This document shows positions 48,001 to 59,700 of a DNA stretch of 64,000 nucleotides, piece by piece. The notes under the pieces are model-generated. The model worked only from the letters and a program-made list of their open reading frames with translations, did not search any database and was not told the origin of the DNA. This DNA comes from Lactuca virosa. Its lineage: Eukaryota > Streptophyta > Magnoliopsida > Asterales > Asteraceae. Both the position numbers and the translations under genes were made by a program. The number at the start of each line of letters is the position of its first letter. Position 1 is the first letter of the stretch. The stretch covers positions 247,995,511-248,059,510 of the forward strand of contig CAKMRJ010005523.1 of assembly GCA_928212115.1 (NCBI GenBank), given 5' to 3'.

Positions 48001-48769
48001 AGCAGGTTTTAACCAAAGGGGGGAACTTCATGGATCTTCAATTATATACCCTTTAGCAACATCCCCAGATCCCCTATCAAAAAACAATTTCCACCATTCC
48101 AATGAATATGAAGAGAACAAAAATCTTGACACATAGATAACAAGAACCGGTGTTTCACTCTTGCTGAACTCATATTGAAGTTCTAGATCAGAAGACCACG
48201 AAAAAAATGTTTTTCTAATTTATTTTACCATTAGTACTGACCAACCTATAATAGTTTCAAGTAGGAGTCGTTCAACTAACTAAAAAGGGATAAGAATTTA
48301 GTTAGTTATTTCCTGTTTAAAATCTTGAACTCGATAGCGGGTTTTAAGCAAATGAAGAACTCCATGGATCTTGAGTTCTTTACGATATTATCATTTCCTA
48401 TCACGAAACAATTTGTAGCATTCAAATGTAGACGAACACGTCCATTTGGATCACAAAATCTACACATACTACATACTGCAACAAAAATTAGGGTTTTCCA
48501 TTTTGCTGTACTCATACAAAAATCCTAAACCAAAACACCACAAAACCAAGAAAATTTCCTTAATATTCCAAGTCAATCTAGAAAAACATGAAATCGTAAC
48601 CTCGAACCCAGACCTAATTCATCCAAAGAAAATCCATAACAATATGAACATCGAAAAAGACGTTAATAGAGGGGAATTAGAAGCGTACGTATTCGCATAA
48701 CAACTGCAATTCATCTTCGGACAAGTGCTGTCCCTCTTTGACCTTAGATATCCACAGATCCAAATCCAT
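45062..48769 (-). CDS. FYPP: PP6-type Ser/Thr phosphatase catalytic subunit (FyPP)
   Basis: Ten exons on the minus strand (48769-48689, 47603-47457, 47370-47303, 46548-46491, 46415-46305, 46209-46159, 46045-45902, 45495-45400, 45323-45252, 45145-45062) join in frame to 303 aa, the exact size of plant FyPP/PP6c. Metal-binding signatures are GDIHGQ, GDFVDRG and GNHES, with HGGLSPD following. The C-terminus GPRTGVPYFL ends in the Leu that is methylated in PP2A-like enzymes. The N-terminus MDLDLWISKVKEGQHL is typical of FyPP, which dephosphorylates phytochrome and PIN proteins. All splice sites are GT-AG. Intron 1 (47604-48688) is long and contains a diverged duplication. Confidence 0.96.
47880..48420. 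repeat. Diverged tandem duplication in FyPP intron 1
   Basis: About 47910-48065 and 48240-48400 share an ordered set of segments: CAATCTATAA/CAACCTATAA, CATTCAACTAA/CGTTCAACTAA, GTTATTTC.TGTT, AATCTTGA, AGC.GGTTTTAA and CATGGATCTT. The copies differ at many positions, so the duplication is old. The short open frames in it are not genes. Confidence 0.5.
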
Positions 48770-49364
48770 CGTTCGAATTCCGAACTTTTGTATCTGAAAT
48801 TATCCGGTGGCCTACGTGTAATACAAGCTTTGGGAGGTTGAGATTCTGCGGGTTAACCTCCGATTGGTGGATCGACGGAGAAACAGAGACGGCCGACGAA
48901 ATCAGTTTTGTTGGCCTTCTGCTATGGAAGGAGCTCTTGGGTAGGTGCAGTTTCCCCTGTTATATCCGTAGACTCGTTTGCTTGTGAATTCTTTTAACCA
49001 TGGTTTATGCAACCGGATGCAAAATTGTTTTAGGGGTTCGTTTAACACCCGGTTCCGAGTTGAAAGGAAACGGCTGGAAATGAAAAAAAAAAAAATTTTT
49101 TTTGATGTTCTCGGGTTATATTAAAGGAGGAAGTGGGGAGAAATGAAAGAATAAAATGATTTGGGAGGATTTGGAAAGAAAGAATAAAATGATTTATTTT
49201 CCATCCACTTCTTTCAAACTCGGGAACACAAAAGAAAATTTTGTTTGTTTTTTTTTTTTCTTTTCTCTCATTACTTTCTTTTCTCTTCTTTTCTTTTCTT
49301 TTGATAAACTCGGGAACTAGGCGTAAGAGCTTAAAATGTTTTTATTCTTTTGTAAATGCAAACA

Positions 49365-49460
<96 letters not shown>

Positions 49461-49788
49461 GACGGTTCAATTGAGAAAAAAAAAAGGTTGAGAATGGGGG
49501 AACCATTCTCAGCCAATCACTTATTGACCTTAAAAAATATAAAAACGCGATGACAAACTTGTAAATAATCAAAATACATTAATGAGCGGTGACAAACTTG
49601 TAAATAATCCAAATACATTAAACCGTCAGGCCCCTTGAGTAATTTCATCGCACATCAAATCTCGACAGCAAAACCATCATTTCCCTCTTCGAACAGATAA
49701 TCGTTTCTCCATAACACGAAAACCATTAGCAGAAGCACACAATCACAGAAACCATCCTCAACATAACGAAAGAACAAATAGAAGAAAA
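48770..49788. other. Divergent intergenic region between FyPP and the Ulp1-like locus
   Basis: It contains the FyPP 5' region and a compound microsatellite, (AT)n 49368-49439 followed by (GA)n 49440-49461. About 49553-49582 and 49590-49620 form a two-copy tandem repeat (GACAAACTTGTAAATAATC...). No gene is seen. Confidence 0.5.
49368..49461. repeat. Compound microsatellite (AT)n(GA)n
   Basis: An uninterrupted AT dinucleotide run of about 72 bp is followed by about 11 GA units. It is probably highly length-polymorphic. The Ile-Tyr open frames reported here on both strands are produced by the repeat itself. Confidence 0.9.
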
Positions 49789-52214
49789 ATGTCTTCAGAA
49801 GAAAACTTACACAAAACTATTTCCTCACTGTTGACTATGAAAGGTAATTCATCAGCGTTTTTTTTTCTTCGATTTTTAACGATTTCTAATCATTTGTAAA
49901 ACTTATCACTTGATTACTTGAAATTTTTCGTAATTGTAGTTCATTATTAGTTGATTTATAACTAAAAATTTCTATTCACACTCTTCATTCTTCAAACTAG
50001 GTTATTTACTTCAAATTTTGTGATCCTCGTTCATTCTCGTAATCGTCATTCATTATTACTTGATTTAATTCAATTTTTTGTAATAATCATGCATTATTAG
50101 TTGATATATAAATGATTTTACATATTCTCTTCATTTTTCATACATATTTCACAACTTTTCTGTTAAATATAAACGTTACTTCAAATTTCGCTTATGTTGT
50201 CCTAATATTAACTACTCGCGCTTACAGAAACAACTCCAAAAGTGAAGCATACATATAAACGAAAAACAAAAACCAATGAAAAAGGTAAATAAAATAGGTA
50301 TTCCATTTAGATCTGATTAACTTTATTCATAAGTAATTGCCAACATTTAAATGAGATTTTACTTAAAAAATACAACAGAAAATGACTTATATATGTTATA
50401 TTCACATATGAATAGAACATAATTTGCTGTCATATATACATTATTCAAATATGAATACAAAAAAATGACTTATATATGTTTTATTCACGAATATAACATA
50501 CATATTCATATGTGAATAAAAAATATGAGTATATATGTTTTATTCAAATATTCATTTATGAATATAAAATAGTTTCTTTGTAAAATGTATATCCAATTCA
50601 TTTATATTCTACTCTCTAATGAATGAAGGTAAAAAGATTAACATTTCTGATAAAGACCCACCAACAATGAGAGAAACACGATCAAAGCAGAAAAACAACA
50701 AAGGTATAAAATTCATATCATATCTTGTATATCCCTACTATAATTTTCTTCTTCAATATGTTTTATATTAAAAAAACTATTGAATTCTTGTATTCATATA
50801 TGAATATAAATATATATGGTTTAACTTTGTTTGTATTCAGAAGCTAATCATATGTGAATGTAAACAATTATTCATACATTTATGTTGTTTTGTTTTGGAA
50901 GATTTTTCTTTTGAAATTGGTGATTGATTTTCAGTATCTTCACATATAGATATATCTGTTATATTCATTTTATGAAAAACTTGTATATCCCTACTATAAG
51001 TTTCTTCTATTAACATATAAATACTTCAATATGTTTTATATTAAAAAAAGCTATTGAATTCCTGTATTCATATATGAATATAAATATATATGGCTTAACT
51101 TTGTTTGTATTCAGAAACTAATCATATGTGAATGTAAACAATTATTCATATCTTTATGTTGTTTTGTTTTGGAATATTTTTCTTTTGAAATTGGTGATTG
51201 ATGTTCAGTATCTTCAAATATTGATATATCAGTTATATTCATTTATGAATAACTTGTATTCATGTGAATACTTCAATCTGGATATGTTTTATAATATAAA
51301 AAAACTATTGAATTCCTGTATTCATATATGAATAAATATATATGGATTAGCTTTGTTTGTATTCAAAAAATAGTCATATGCGAATGGGAACAATTATTCA
51401 TACATTTATGTTGTTTTGTTTTGAAAAAAATTTCTTTTGAAACCGGTGATTGATCTTCAGTATATTCACATATGAATGTAACATATATATTCAAATGTAT
51501 TTCAAATTTATTTATCTTCTACTTACTAATTTATGAAGGTAACAAGATTGACATTTCCGATAAAGAGCTAACAACAATGAGAGAAACAGATTTGAAAATG
51601 AAAAATGCCAAAGGTACAAAATTCCTATGATATCTAATATATTTATATATGAATAAACTTGTATATCAATGTTATACTTTTGTAATAAACAAATATTAAT
51701 AAATCAACGACAATATTCACATATGAATGATTACAACTTATTCAAGTATTATACCTTTTCATTTCCAAGAAAAAAAAGAAACAAAAACATCGAAAGAAAA
51801 CAAAGCATCAAAGCAAAAAAAAACTCCATCAAAAAGAAAAACTCCTGAAAAACGATAACTACACGATTCAGACTCTGATTTTGAAAGTAGTCGTCCATCA
51901 AAGAAGACAAAAAAAAAGGAGTCACCAATCAAGAAAGAGAAAAAAAACCAGTGGTAAAGGAATTTTACTCGATGAAAAAGAGATGTTCACTAGAGTCATT
52001 ACTATCTATAATCCCAGGGTTGAGCAAAAAACAAAAAGAATGTGTAAGATCTATGGGTTTTGGAACTTTGTTAAAAATGAAAATCACAGATATACCACTG
52101 ATATTGTCATATTTATACATATTTTTAGGTAATATTTAATTACATTTTGATTAATATTTTGGTTATTTGCATAGATGAATGATACTTATAAGGTTAAATT
52201 ATATTGTGCAGCCA
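49789..52214 (+). pseudogene. Ulp1-like (plant C48/Mutator-carried) gene, 5' part
   Basis: Exons at 49789-49843, 50228-50284, 50629-50703, 51539-51613 and about 51769-52128 encode a Lys/Glu/Thr-rich N-terminus and then KRCSLESLLSIIPGLSKKQK, VRSMGFGTLLKMKITDIP. The latter matches the conserved N-terminal domain of plant Ulp1-like proteins (RCS...GLS..QK..V..MGFG.L..MK...IP). Exons 3 and 4 are 75-nt near-copies of each other (K-I-ISDK---TMRET). A stop (CGA TAA, near 51857) and a one-base frame change near 51945 disrupt it. The function of this long domain is unknown to me. The reading is broken further by the insertion at 52215. Confidence 0.65.
50629..51613 (+). repeat. Tandem exon/intron duplication in the Ulp1-like locus
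   Basis: The 75-nt exons at 50629-50703 and 51539-51613 are near-copies with the same phase. Between them, an intron unit of about 250 bp (TATTCATATATGAATATAAA ... TTTATGTTGTTTTGTTTTGG ... TTTTCTTTTGAAA) occurs three times, beginning near 50790, 51065 and 51318. Unequal exchange or slippage within the gene would explain both. Confidence 0.75.
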
Positions 52215-53419
52215 AAAAGAAGACGTTTTGAAGAAAATGGACTAAAAGCGTTAAAGAAAGGAACTTTGGAGGATAAAGGCTTTAAAGATAAAAAAAATCC
52301 AAAAAAATATGTTCTCACGACGTGTGTTTTAAAGGCTCAAGACGTGAGTTAGGACTTTCCAGAAGATAAACATCACGAACCTAGAGTCCTTGTTGAACAC
52401 GGATAACAACGAGCTCACGACGTGAGCATGGATATTTCAAAAAACTATATATAGACCTTGATCCCTACGGTTTTAGAGGTTGGCTGACTTAGAGAGGTTC
52501 CAGAAGTCGAAAATCAGAGAGTTTGAAGGCTAGGGAATTGGTTTGAACACCAAGGAAGAAGAAGTTCATAATTCGATTTTTACTTTGGTACTTTAAACAT
52601 GTTTTTGATTATAACTTGTTTGTGTTCATTTGTTAAAATGAGTAGCTAAATCTAGCTGCTTCTGTTAGCTAGATGAAACTGGAACTCATGGTTTGATTAT
52701 AATACTTAGACTTTTCTTGTTGGTTAATGACTTGTGTTTGATTGATTACACCTAACATGCTTAATTTGATAACTAGATTGCTTTAGATTCTCATTCTGTG
52801 TAATTAGTGATCATTAATTAGCATGAGTTTGAATACCTAATAATTTAGTGAACATTAGATTATTAGAGCTAAGATCGAACCAGTCTTATATAAGTAATTA
52901 AATTATTGAATTTGGTTGTGCTAGAGAACTCATATTATGAACATAATTGTGTTTGTCAACTCAATCTTACATAGCTCCAATCCATTGTAGTAATTGATTT
53001 TGTGTTAAATTATGTGTGACCATACATAGATCTACATGAATTAATTGCATGTTAGTAAATTTGGAATTGAATTGCTAATAATATTTTAATTGGTAACCAA
53101 CAGGAATTGTCATAATTAATATATAAACCATTGAGGGAAAGTGGATTCAACCTAACATAAGTGTTTTTATAATTTGATAGTTGTTGATAAATTAAGTTCA
53201 TCAAAAATTGCAAAATTAGATAAAAACCAATACTTTGCTAGAAATTTAGGTTAATTTAATAGTAGGTAAATTAATTAGTTAAAACCGTTCTCTGTGATCG
53301 ATACCCGACTTACCTAAATTATTCTATAATTTGACTATGTACACTGCCTAGGTGCATTTTAGTTAGTTAAGTTAGTTAGGTTATAAATTTAAAACTAGGT
53401 GTAGCTAATTGCACGCATC
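52215..53419 (+). mobile_element. Probable solo LTR inserted in the Ulp1-like gene
   Basis: It splits the exon boundary GTGCAG/CCACTGAAGCC. AGCCA (52210-52214) and AACCA (53420-53424) flank it, a possible 5-bp duplication with one change. Inside are a CTCACGACGTGAG palindrome (52414-52426), a TATATATA box about 20 bp downstream (near 52446) and a long AT-rich body. It ends TAGCTAATTGCACGCATC, like Tat/Athila-type Gypsy LTRs. The left end does not start with TG, so that border is uncertain. Confidence 0.55.
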
Positions 53420-54636
53420 AACCACTGAAGCCAGAATTTTATGTTCTTAAAAAATTTGATTCTGAGAGAATGGTGATAGATATAGAAGGAGAGGAACTGA
53501 AAGTAATAGTAGAGTTTGTTCATGACATGTTGGACATACCAACTGGTGGAACCATACTTACACAACTGGATCAATGGCCTAAAGATGATACAAGTTATGA
53601 TGAATGGAAGCAACAATTTAAAGAAGGTTCAATCATCCGACTGAATGCAATAAAAAAAGTTATTGTTTCTACCATACAAGATGATTTCAATTTCAAATTG
53701 AACTTCTTAGTTCTTTTTGTCAACACGTTTTGTGAGTCAACATCAATGGGAAGATGCAACATGTTTCCTTTGAGTTATATTTCAAGAAAAACAGATATTA
53801 GCAACATAGACTGGTGCAGTTACCTTTTGGACTGTCTTGTCAGAACAAAGAACTCATACATATCATACTCAGATAACAACTACTTTGTTGGACCTTCAGC
53901 TTTCTTGGTGGGAAGTTATTATAATGTTTATATTGAATTTTTTAATAATAATTAATTATTCGTAAGTAAATAGCACATATTCATATATGAATAAGTAAAA
54001 TATACTTGTTCACATGTAATGCTTTACATTACTTATTCATATATGTATATATATAAAAATCATTTATGAATATCATCTAATTATCATTTGTCTGCAGTTG
54101 TTCTATGCTTATAACATCCGCTCAGAAGCTTTAACGGTAACACGTAAATGTCCAACAATTTGTTATTGGAGTTCAGAGAAGATTAGATATCGAGAGACAT
54201 TTGAACAAGAAGAAGGTAGATTTGGACTTGGAGAATTAAATGGAGAATTTGTTAATGAACAAGATCAAGGAGATACAGATCTCGAAGATGAAGTTGAAGA
54301 TAAAGATGATTCTGTTGAGGTAATTATTTTAAACATTTTAATAATATATGATTACATTAAATTATTATATTAATCTCTAATCATAGTTCTTTTTATTACA
54401 TAGGCATATGAATCAAAATTAGATAAAATGCTTAATAGTTTTGAGAGAATGAAGGGGAAGCTGAATTCAAAACTCAATGATGCAATAACAAAGTTCCCTT
54501 AAAAGGAAAGTTTTAGGATTTTCAAAGAAAAGACGACAAATATAATTATTGGAGAAAAAACTGAAAGCACAACACTTTTTGAATTTCCAGGTAATAAAAC
54601 TGGAGTTGAAGGTATCAATTTGACACCAATAATGGG
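53420..54636 (+). pseudogene. Ulp1-like gene, middle part
   Basis: Exons about 53420-53907, 54098-54319 and 54404-54636 continue the protein. They read KPEFYVLKKFDSERMVIDIE, DMLDIPTGGT, LNFLVLFVNTFCESTSMGRC, IDWCSYLLDCLVRTK, then LFYAYNIRSEALTVTRKCPT, ICYWSSEKIRYRE and FGLGELNGEFV. This order matches plant Ulp1-like proteins (LGLP-G, FVL-IV-T, NWC-Y-L--L, LFYAD-VR-E, P-I-YWT--K---RE). A TAA at 54500-54502 truncates the last exon. Similarity resumes unchanged after the Gypsy element at 62285, so the insertion hit coding sequence. Confidence 0.7.
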
Positions 54637-54924
54637 TGTAACATCCAAAAAATTCAAGCCAATTTAAAACTTCTTAAGATATTCAAAAACCGATAATGAT
54701 TACAAATATGTTTTCAAAATGGTTTAATGTCAAAGTTTCCCAGAATCAAATCATAAAACAAGGAGGTGCACGATCACACCTTCGCCTTCCCGCGATCACC
54801 AGAAGTACCTGAAACAATAATCGATAAATGTAAGCTCGAAGACTTAGTGAGTTACCCCCAAAATACCAACGCCATACAGATATAACCATATAATATAAAC
54901 AAACACAGAACAACATGCATAATG

Positions 54925-55135
54925 AGCCTTTAGTCTGACTGGACCGCCTCATAGGCCTTCAGTCTATCTGGACCGCTCTCCGAGCCTTCGGCACGTTTGG
55001 ATCGCCTCGCAGGGCCTTCAGCCTATCTGGACCGCTCGCCGGGCCTTTTGTTTGATTGGACCCTGGCCGGGTCTGCAGTCTATCCGGTCCGCCCATGGTA
55101 TGTTGGCCTTTAGCACAAAGCAGGACCGCCTCAAC
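54925..55135 (-). repeat. Tandem units with GGACCG...GGGCCTTCAG
   Basis: About five imperfect units of roughly 30-35 bp share TCTGGACCGC and GCCTTC. They resemble, in layout and composition, the ACCGGAGGGTCC array of the outer LTR at 10855-11010. A single similar unit (GCAGGACCGCCTCAACCC) also lies in the element's interior near 58041. Confidence 0.65.
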
Positions 55136-55194
55136 CCAACCCCCAATCAAACAAGCATGTGCACATACATATCATACGCTAGCATATATAACAG

Positions 55195-55435
55195 TCAAAC
55201 TGATCTAACAGATCAATAGCATAGCAACATCCTATAACCAGGATACCAACCTAACCAAGTCACTAATATAACATCATCCTATATCCAGGATATTGATCTA
55301 ACCGATGTGCAACATAATAACCATCCTATAACCAGGATACCGATCTAACAGATCACTAACATATCATAGTCCTACAAACCAGGATACCGACCTACCAGGT
55401 CCTAAGCATATCACCATCCTAACTACCAAGATGTA
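55195..55435 (-). repeat. Tandem CATCCTATAACCAGGATACC-type units
   Basis: At least four units of about 55-60 bp each contain ATCCT...CCAGGAT, a small hairpin, followed by CC-A-CTAAC-GATC-ctaacata. The array is non-coding and lies in the U5-like portion that is missing from the other LTR. Confidence 0.7.
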
Positions 55436-57316
55436 AATCAACATATATATACCAAACGCTAGCTAGCATGAACAACTAGTCATACAGATCTAACAGATCA
55501 ATAGTCATAACATGCAATAACCCGGATACAAATCTGATAAGGGCCGACATTGGTGCCATAGACCTTGTCAGTATAGTGAGGAGAACTCACTTGGCGCCGC
55601 TGAAGTCCTGCAAATAAAACTCCAGCTGCTGGTTGACAGATTCTCGAACTGCCAACATCAAACAATACCCAATTAATAATTGGGTCCCAAGCCCAAAGTC
55701 CAACTCACTCTCCAAAGTCCAAAAGTCAAGTAATGGGCCAAAGCCCAACATATGGCCCAATTTTCCAAATTGGGCCCAATCTTCTCTAATGGGCCTTATC
55801 CTCAAGCCCAATAATTTTCCTTAGTCCATAACACTATTTCCAATTGGCCCACGAAGGCCCACAACAACCTAATCCAAGACATGGCCCAAACTAAGGCCTA
55901 CAAATGCAAAGTCCATTTCTATATTGGGCCACAAGGCCCAATAGACCCAACTGTTCAAATACTGGCCCAAAGATACATTCAAGCCCAACAACCAGCAAAT
56001 CCAGGCCCAAAACCATGTGGGCCCAAAGGTCCGAAGTCCGCTAAGGCCCAAGTCTTCCTGAGAGCGTACGCTCGGCGTACCTCTTCTGTACGCTTAGCGT
56101 ACTGGGCGAAGGGTTGTACGCGCAGCGTACAACATAGTACGCCCAGCCTACAAACAACTTATGCACAAAGTCCATTAAGAGCTTAATACATAAAGACTTT
56201 ACGTCCCAAACTCAGATCTAAGTCGTTTGATGAGTCCTAAAGCATAAAGTTGACAACTTTATGCCTTTGCATGCTCCAAAAAGACCAAATAACATTATAC
56301 TTTCATGGGAATGACTCAAACTCCCACATAGATGGTCTTAAGCTCTAAAGGTACCCACTTTATGGACCTTGGAGCTCAGAAACACTAAGAGGGGCAACTG
56401 AAAGCTCCTGGAATGAAATCAATACCACTAGATCTCATACTTGGGACCAAAATGAACAAAAACCCACAAATGGTAGATCTAAGATACCCATGATCAAGTT
56501 CAAAGCTTTATACCTTCATTAAGATGAAAATGAGTCACAAAAGCCAGATCCATAAGCTTCTCCTTGATCCCCCATCTTTTCATCAACTCCAAAAATGGAC
56601 TCCATGAGCTTAAAATGCCACCATGGATGATATATGACGTTTTCTTCTTGGAAATGGACCTAAACACTCCAAAAATGGACTCCATGAGCTTAAAATGCCA
56701 CCATGGATGATATATGACGTTTTCTAGGGTTTTAGAGGGTGGAGGCTGAAGGTATTAGGGTTAGGTTATGAGATAAGGAGTTTAAATAGGGTTCAAGACC
56801 CTAAAATAGGGTTTTGATCTGTTTGGCGTACGCCCATCGTACTCCGAAGAACATTCGCGACCATCCTGATCAATATGCCCAGCGTACTCCAAGGTATTCC
56901 CAGCGTAATGCCTTCTTCACTAGTACGCCCCGCATACGCTTTGTGTACGCCCCGTGTACTCGGCTAGGCCTGAAAACCCACGAAACTTCCGAAGGCCATA
57001 ACTTCTTCGTTATAAACCCGATTCCGACGATCCTTATATCCACGGAAAGGTAACGAGAAGCCCCACACTTATATCAACTTTATTTAAACTGAAAACCAAC
57101 CGAACTAAAACCCAAAATTCATAAAAGAAGTCTGAAACACTACATTCCCGTTTTACCCTTGACTCCAAAGTGCAAACCGAACTATTGGGTCACATACCCA
57201 CATTACCCCCATCCAAATGGGCCTAAATCTTACCTTTATAAAGGCCCTAATCCTTATGATGACTGCTCTTCAGCTACCACCTCGAATTAAGACTTAATTC
57301 GAAACAGGGCGTTACA

Positions 57317-57330
57317 ACTCTCCCCCACTT
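57317..57330 (-). other. Polypurine tract of the 54637-62284 element
   Basis: Minus-strand TTAAGTGGGGGAGAGT abuts the LTR start TGTAACGCC. It supports minus orientation. Confidence 0.7.
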
Positions 57331-59700
57331 AAATTTGATTTCGTCCTCGAAATCGTTTCTTACCGATCCTGGCAACCCGAAATCCCGAGGGGCACATTCA
57401 CAACCATAACGCATGAAAATCTTCTAGGGAGGCTAACTCCACAGAAAATTCCAACCTGAAGAAAATAATTTCATAATCCCATGCAGCCAATCAACCCTAC
57501 TTCACCTGAAAACTTGTAATCCGGAAACTTGAATTTGGCCTGACTCCCTCACAGACCGCCAATACTAACCATTGCTAATTCCATTCCATTTATTCCCTAA
57601 ACGGACTACTCAACCCTGGAAACCTGATGTCCCTACCATAGTACAGAACCACCGATCATACTTTACTGCCGAGAACTCTTTACTGGACAAAAGAGATTCG
57701 ATAATCCTTCCAGAGTAAGCTAATTCTGATGGCAGGATTTCCCAATGATATGATGAATAATGGAAGACAAACTGGGAGATGAATCATTTGTGCCAACCGA
57801 AAATTCTTCCACTAACCCCCGAATCAATATATACATCAGTGCTAGCTCCTAACCACAAACACCCATGACTGGTCCGATCAGCCTCAGACTGAAATACCAA
57901 CATGTCGAATCAATCCAACCATCGAGTTGAAATTCTCAGGGTTTGTTGGCCTACCGCCTCAACCCTACCGCTCCTCTTGAGCCTTCGTGCCTACGACTTT
58001 TAGTTGGACTGCAATGGGTATCTTGGCCTACTGCATAGAGCAGGACCGCCTCAACCCTACCCAAATACAATGTGTTGCCATAGACGATCATGAGAAAGAT
58101 CTAACCCGGTTCCCAGAACCTGAAAGACAGGGACATCCTAACCCAGCCACCTTCGATCTCACCATCGATGACATCACACTCTTCGTCCAAAACTTGCGAC
58201 TCGCACCTCAAACCCAAAAGATTCCCCACTTATGTTACTGACTTCCAGAATGCACGCCTCGCGTAGATACTCTCGTGATTCCCAACGCGAGTTTCCACTA
58301 TAAGCCTTCTCTAAAATGGACACTCATATTCTTCTCGAAGGCCCTTCCTTATTACTCAGATTCGAGCACACACTTGACCGAACACCCGAACTGAACTCAA
58401 TGCATGACTGAAATCCCAACCTGATTTCCCAAATTCTGCTATCAAGCACTCAAAAGACGCGATCCACATGCTGAGGAGTTTTACCGAACTCCCATCTCAC
58501 ACAACCCTCAAACCAAACAGCCACTTGGGTCGCCTTCCTTCCCGACGGGGATGCGAAACTTATCCCAACTTCAAAATCGCTCCTGCTTCTGAATCTTGGG
58601 ACGATTCTCCCCCACTTTGAATCAACTAAATCCTCAAAGCACACGAGAACTAAAGGATTTCCAATCCTTCTTATCTTGCAACGATCGACCCGTTGACTAC
58701 TAACGCTTAACCTTGCCATTGATCCATTTCTAGCCAACTTAAAAGACCGCATACTCACTGAAGGCTAAATGAACACTTGTTGAATCCCAGCACACTGATA
58801 ATCCCAGACGCTCGAATGATACTACACTCAAATCTTGAAATCCAAATGACAAATGCTTTGACCAAACCACAACAATAGACCACTTCCCTTGGCGACCCCA
58901 CAACCGATCTGAACACAGTGACTGAAACCCCAAACCCCGACGATGGTGGATAACCACCCTGCTGAACCCGAGGCACATACCTTTCTCATAATACCCCTGA
59001 ACCGATCTCGACTACTACCCAACATGTAACCAAACACTTGGAGCTGCTATACGAGAAATGACCCGTCACTAACCCTCTAATGATTCATGACATGCAAAAC
59101 ACGCATAACACTCCCCAAAGATACAGCCCAACGGTGACATAATGACAACCCTTGGAGCGAAAAACTCCATCGTGCAGTTACCCGCAAGCTGCACTGAATT
59201 CGGCCCTGCTGGCCTCTCAAAAGTTGGTCCGAAATCTTGGGTCTCTTCCTGGGACCCTCCAATAATGCACCAGATCTGGTCCCCTCTTCGAAATGTGCTC
59301 CAAACCAATCTCCCGCTCCCGGGCTCTAGAAGTCATATCATTCAGGGTCTCGCACCCTGACTCACTCACCAGCTCAATCATTCACAGTTGAACTGCAGTA
59401 GCTGAAGCAACCTCTGCCTTATATCGGGCTACAAACTACTCCCAAGACATAGTCTTCAATCCTAAAAGTGCAATAGATCGTACAATCAATCCTTACCGCC
59501 CGATACAAGAGATCCAAGACAAACCGGACCTCACAAAATACTATGCCACATCGACCCATCCGCGCTCACCAGCGCTGAACTACTGTCGCCAATCCCGACG
59601 ACCAACTGACCCCGAGCTGGATTACAACCAGATCTTGGGGTCCCAAGTCTGCTCACTCCTTCGAGCTCGAAAACTGAAAGAGCACAACCCTTGCCCTATA
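57331..59700 (-). other. Decayed interior of the Gypsy element
   Basis: I could not recognise any RT, RNase H or integrase motif. Open frames here are short and lie on both strands. It may be pol sequence mutated beyond recognition or a shortened non-autonomous interior. Confidence 0.4.

Larger units (their letters stand above)
54637..57316 (-). repeat. 3' LTR with CGTACG palindromes
   Basis: On the minus strand it starts TGTAACGCCCTG and ends GGATGTTACA. GCGTAC/GTACGC units are clustered at 56066-56150 and 56825-56960. The second cluster lies directly upstream (minus strand) of a TATTTAAA box near 56784. A run of about 60 bp around 56586-56645 is duplicated at 56668-56724; the other LTR has it once. 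TGGGCC/GGCCCA units fill 55680-56050. Confidence 0.85.

Noticed and set aside
49241..49572. Ile-Tyr repeat proteins on both strands
   Set aside because: Translation of the AT/GA microsatellite.
58450..59308. Several 60-100-codon frames on the minus strand inside the Gypsy element
   Set aside because: Overlapping frames without family motifs; probably decayed pol or leader sequence.
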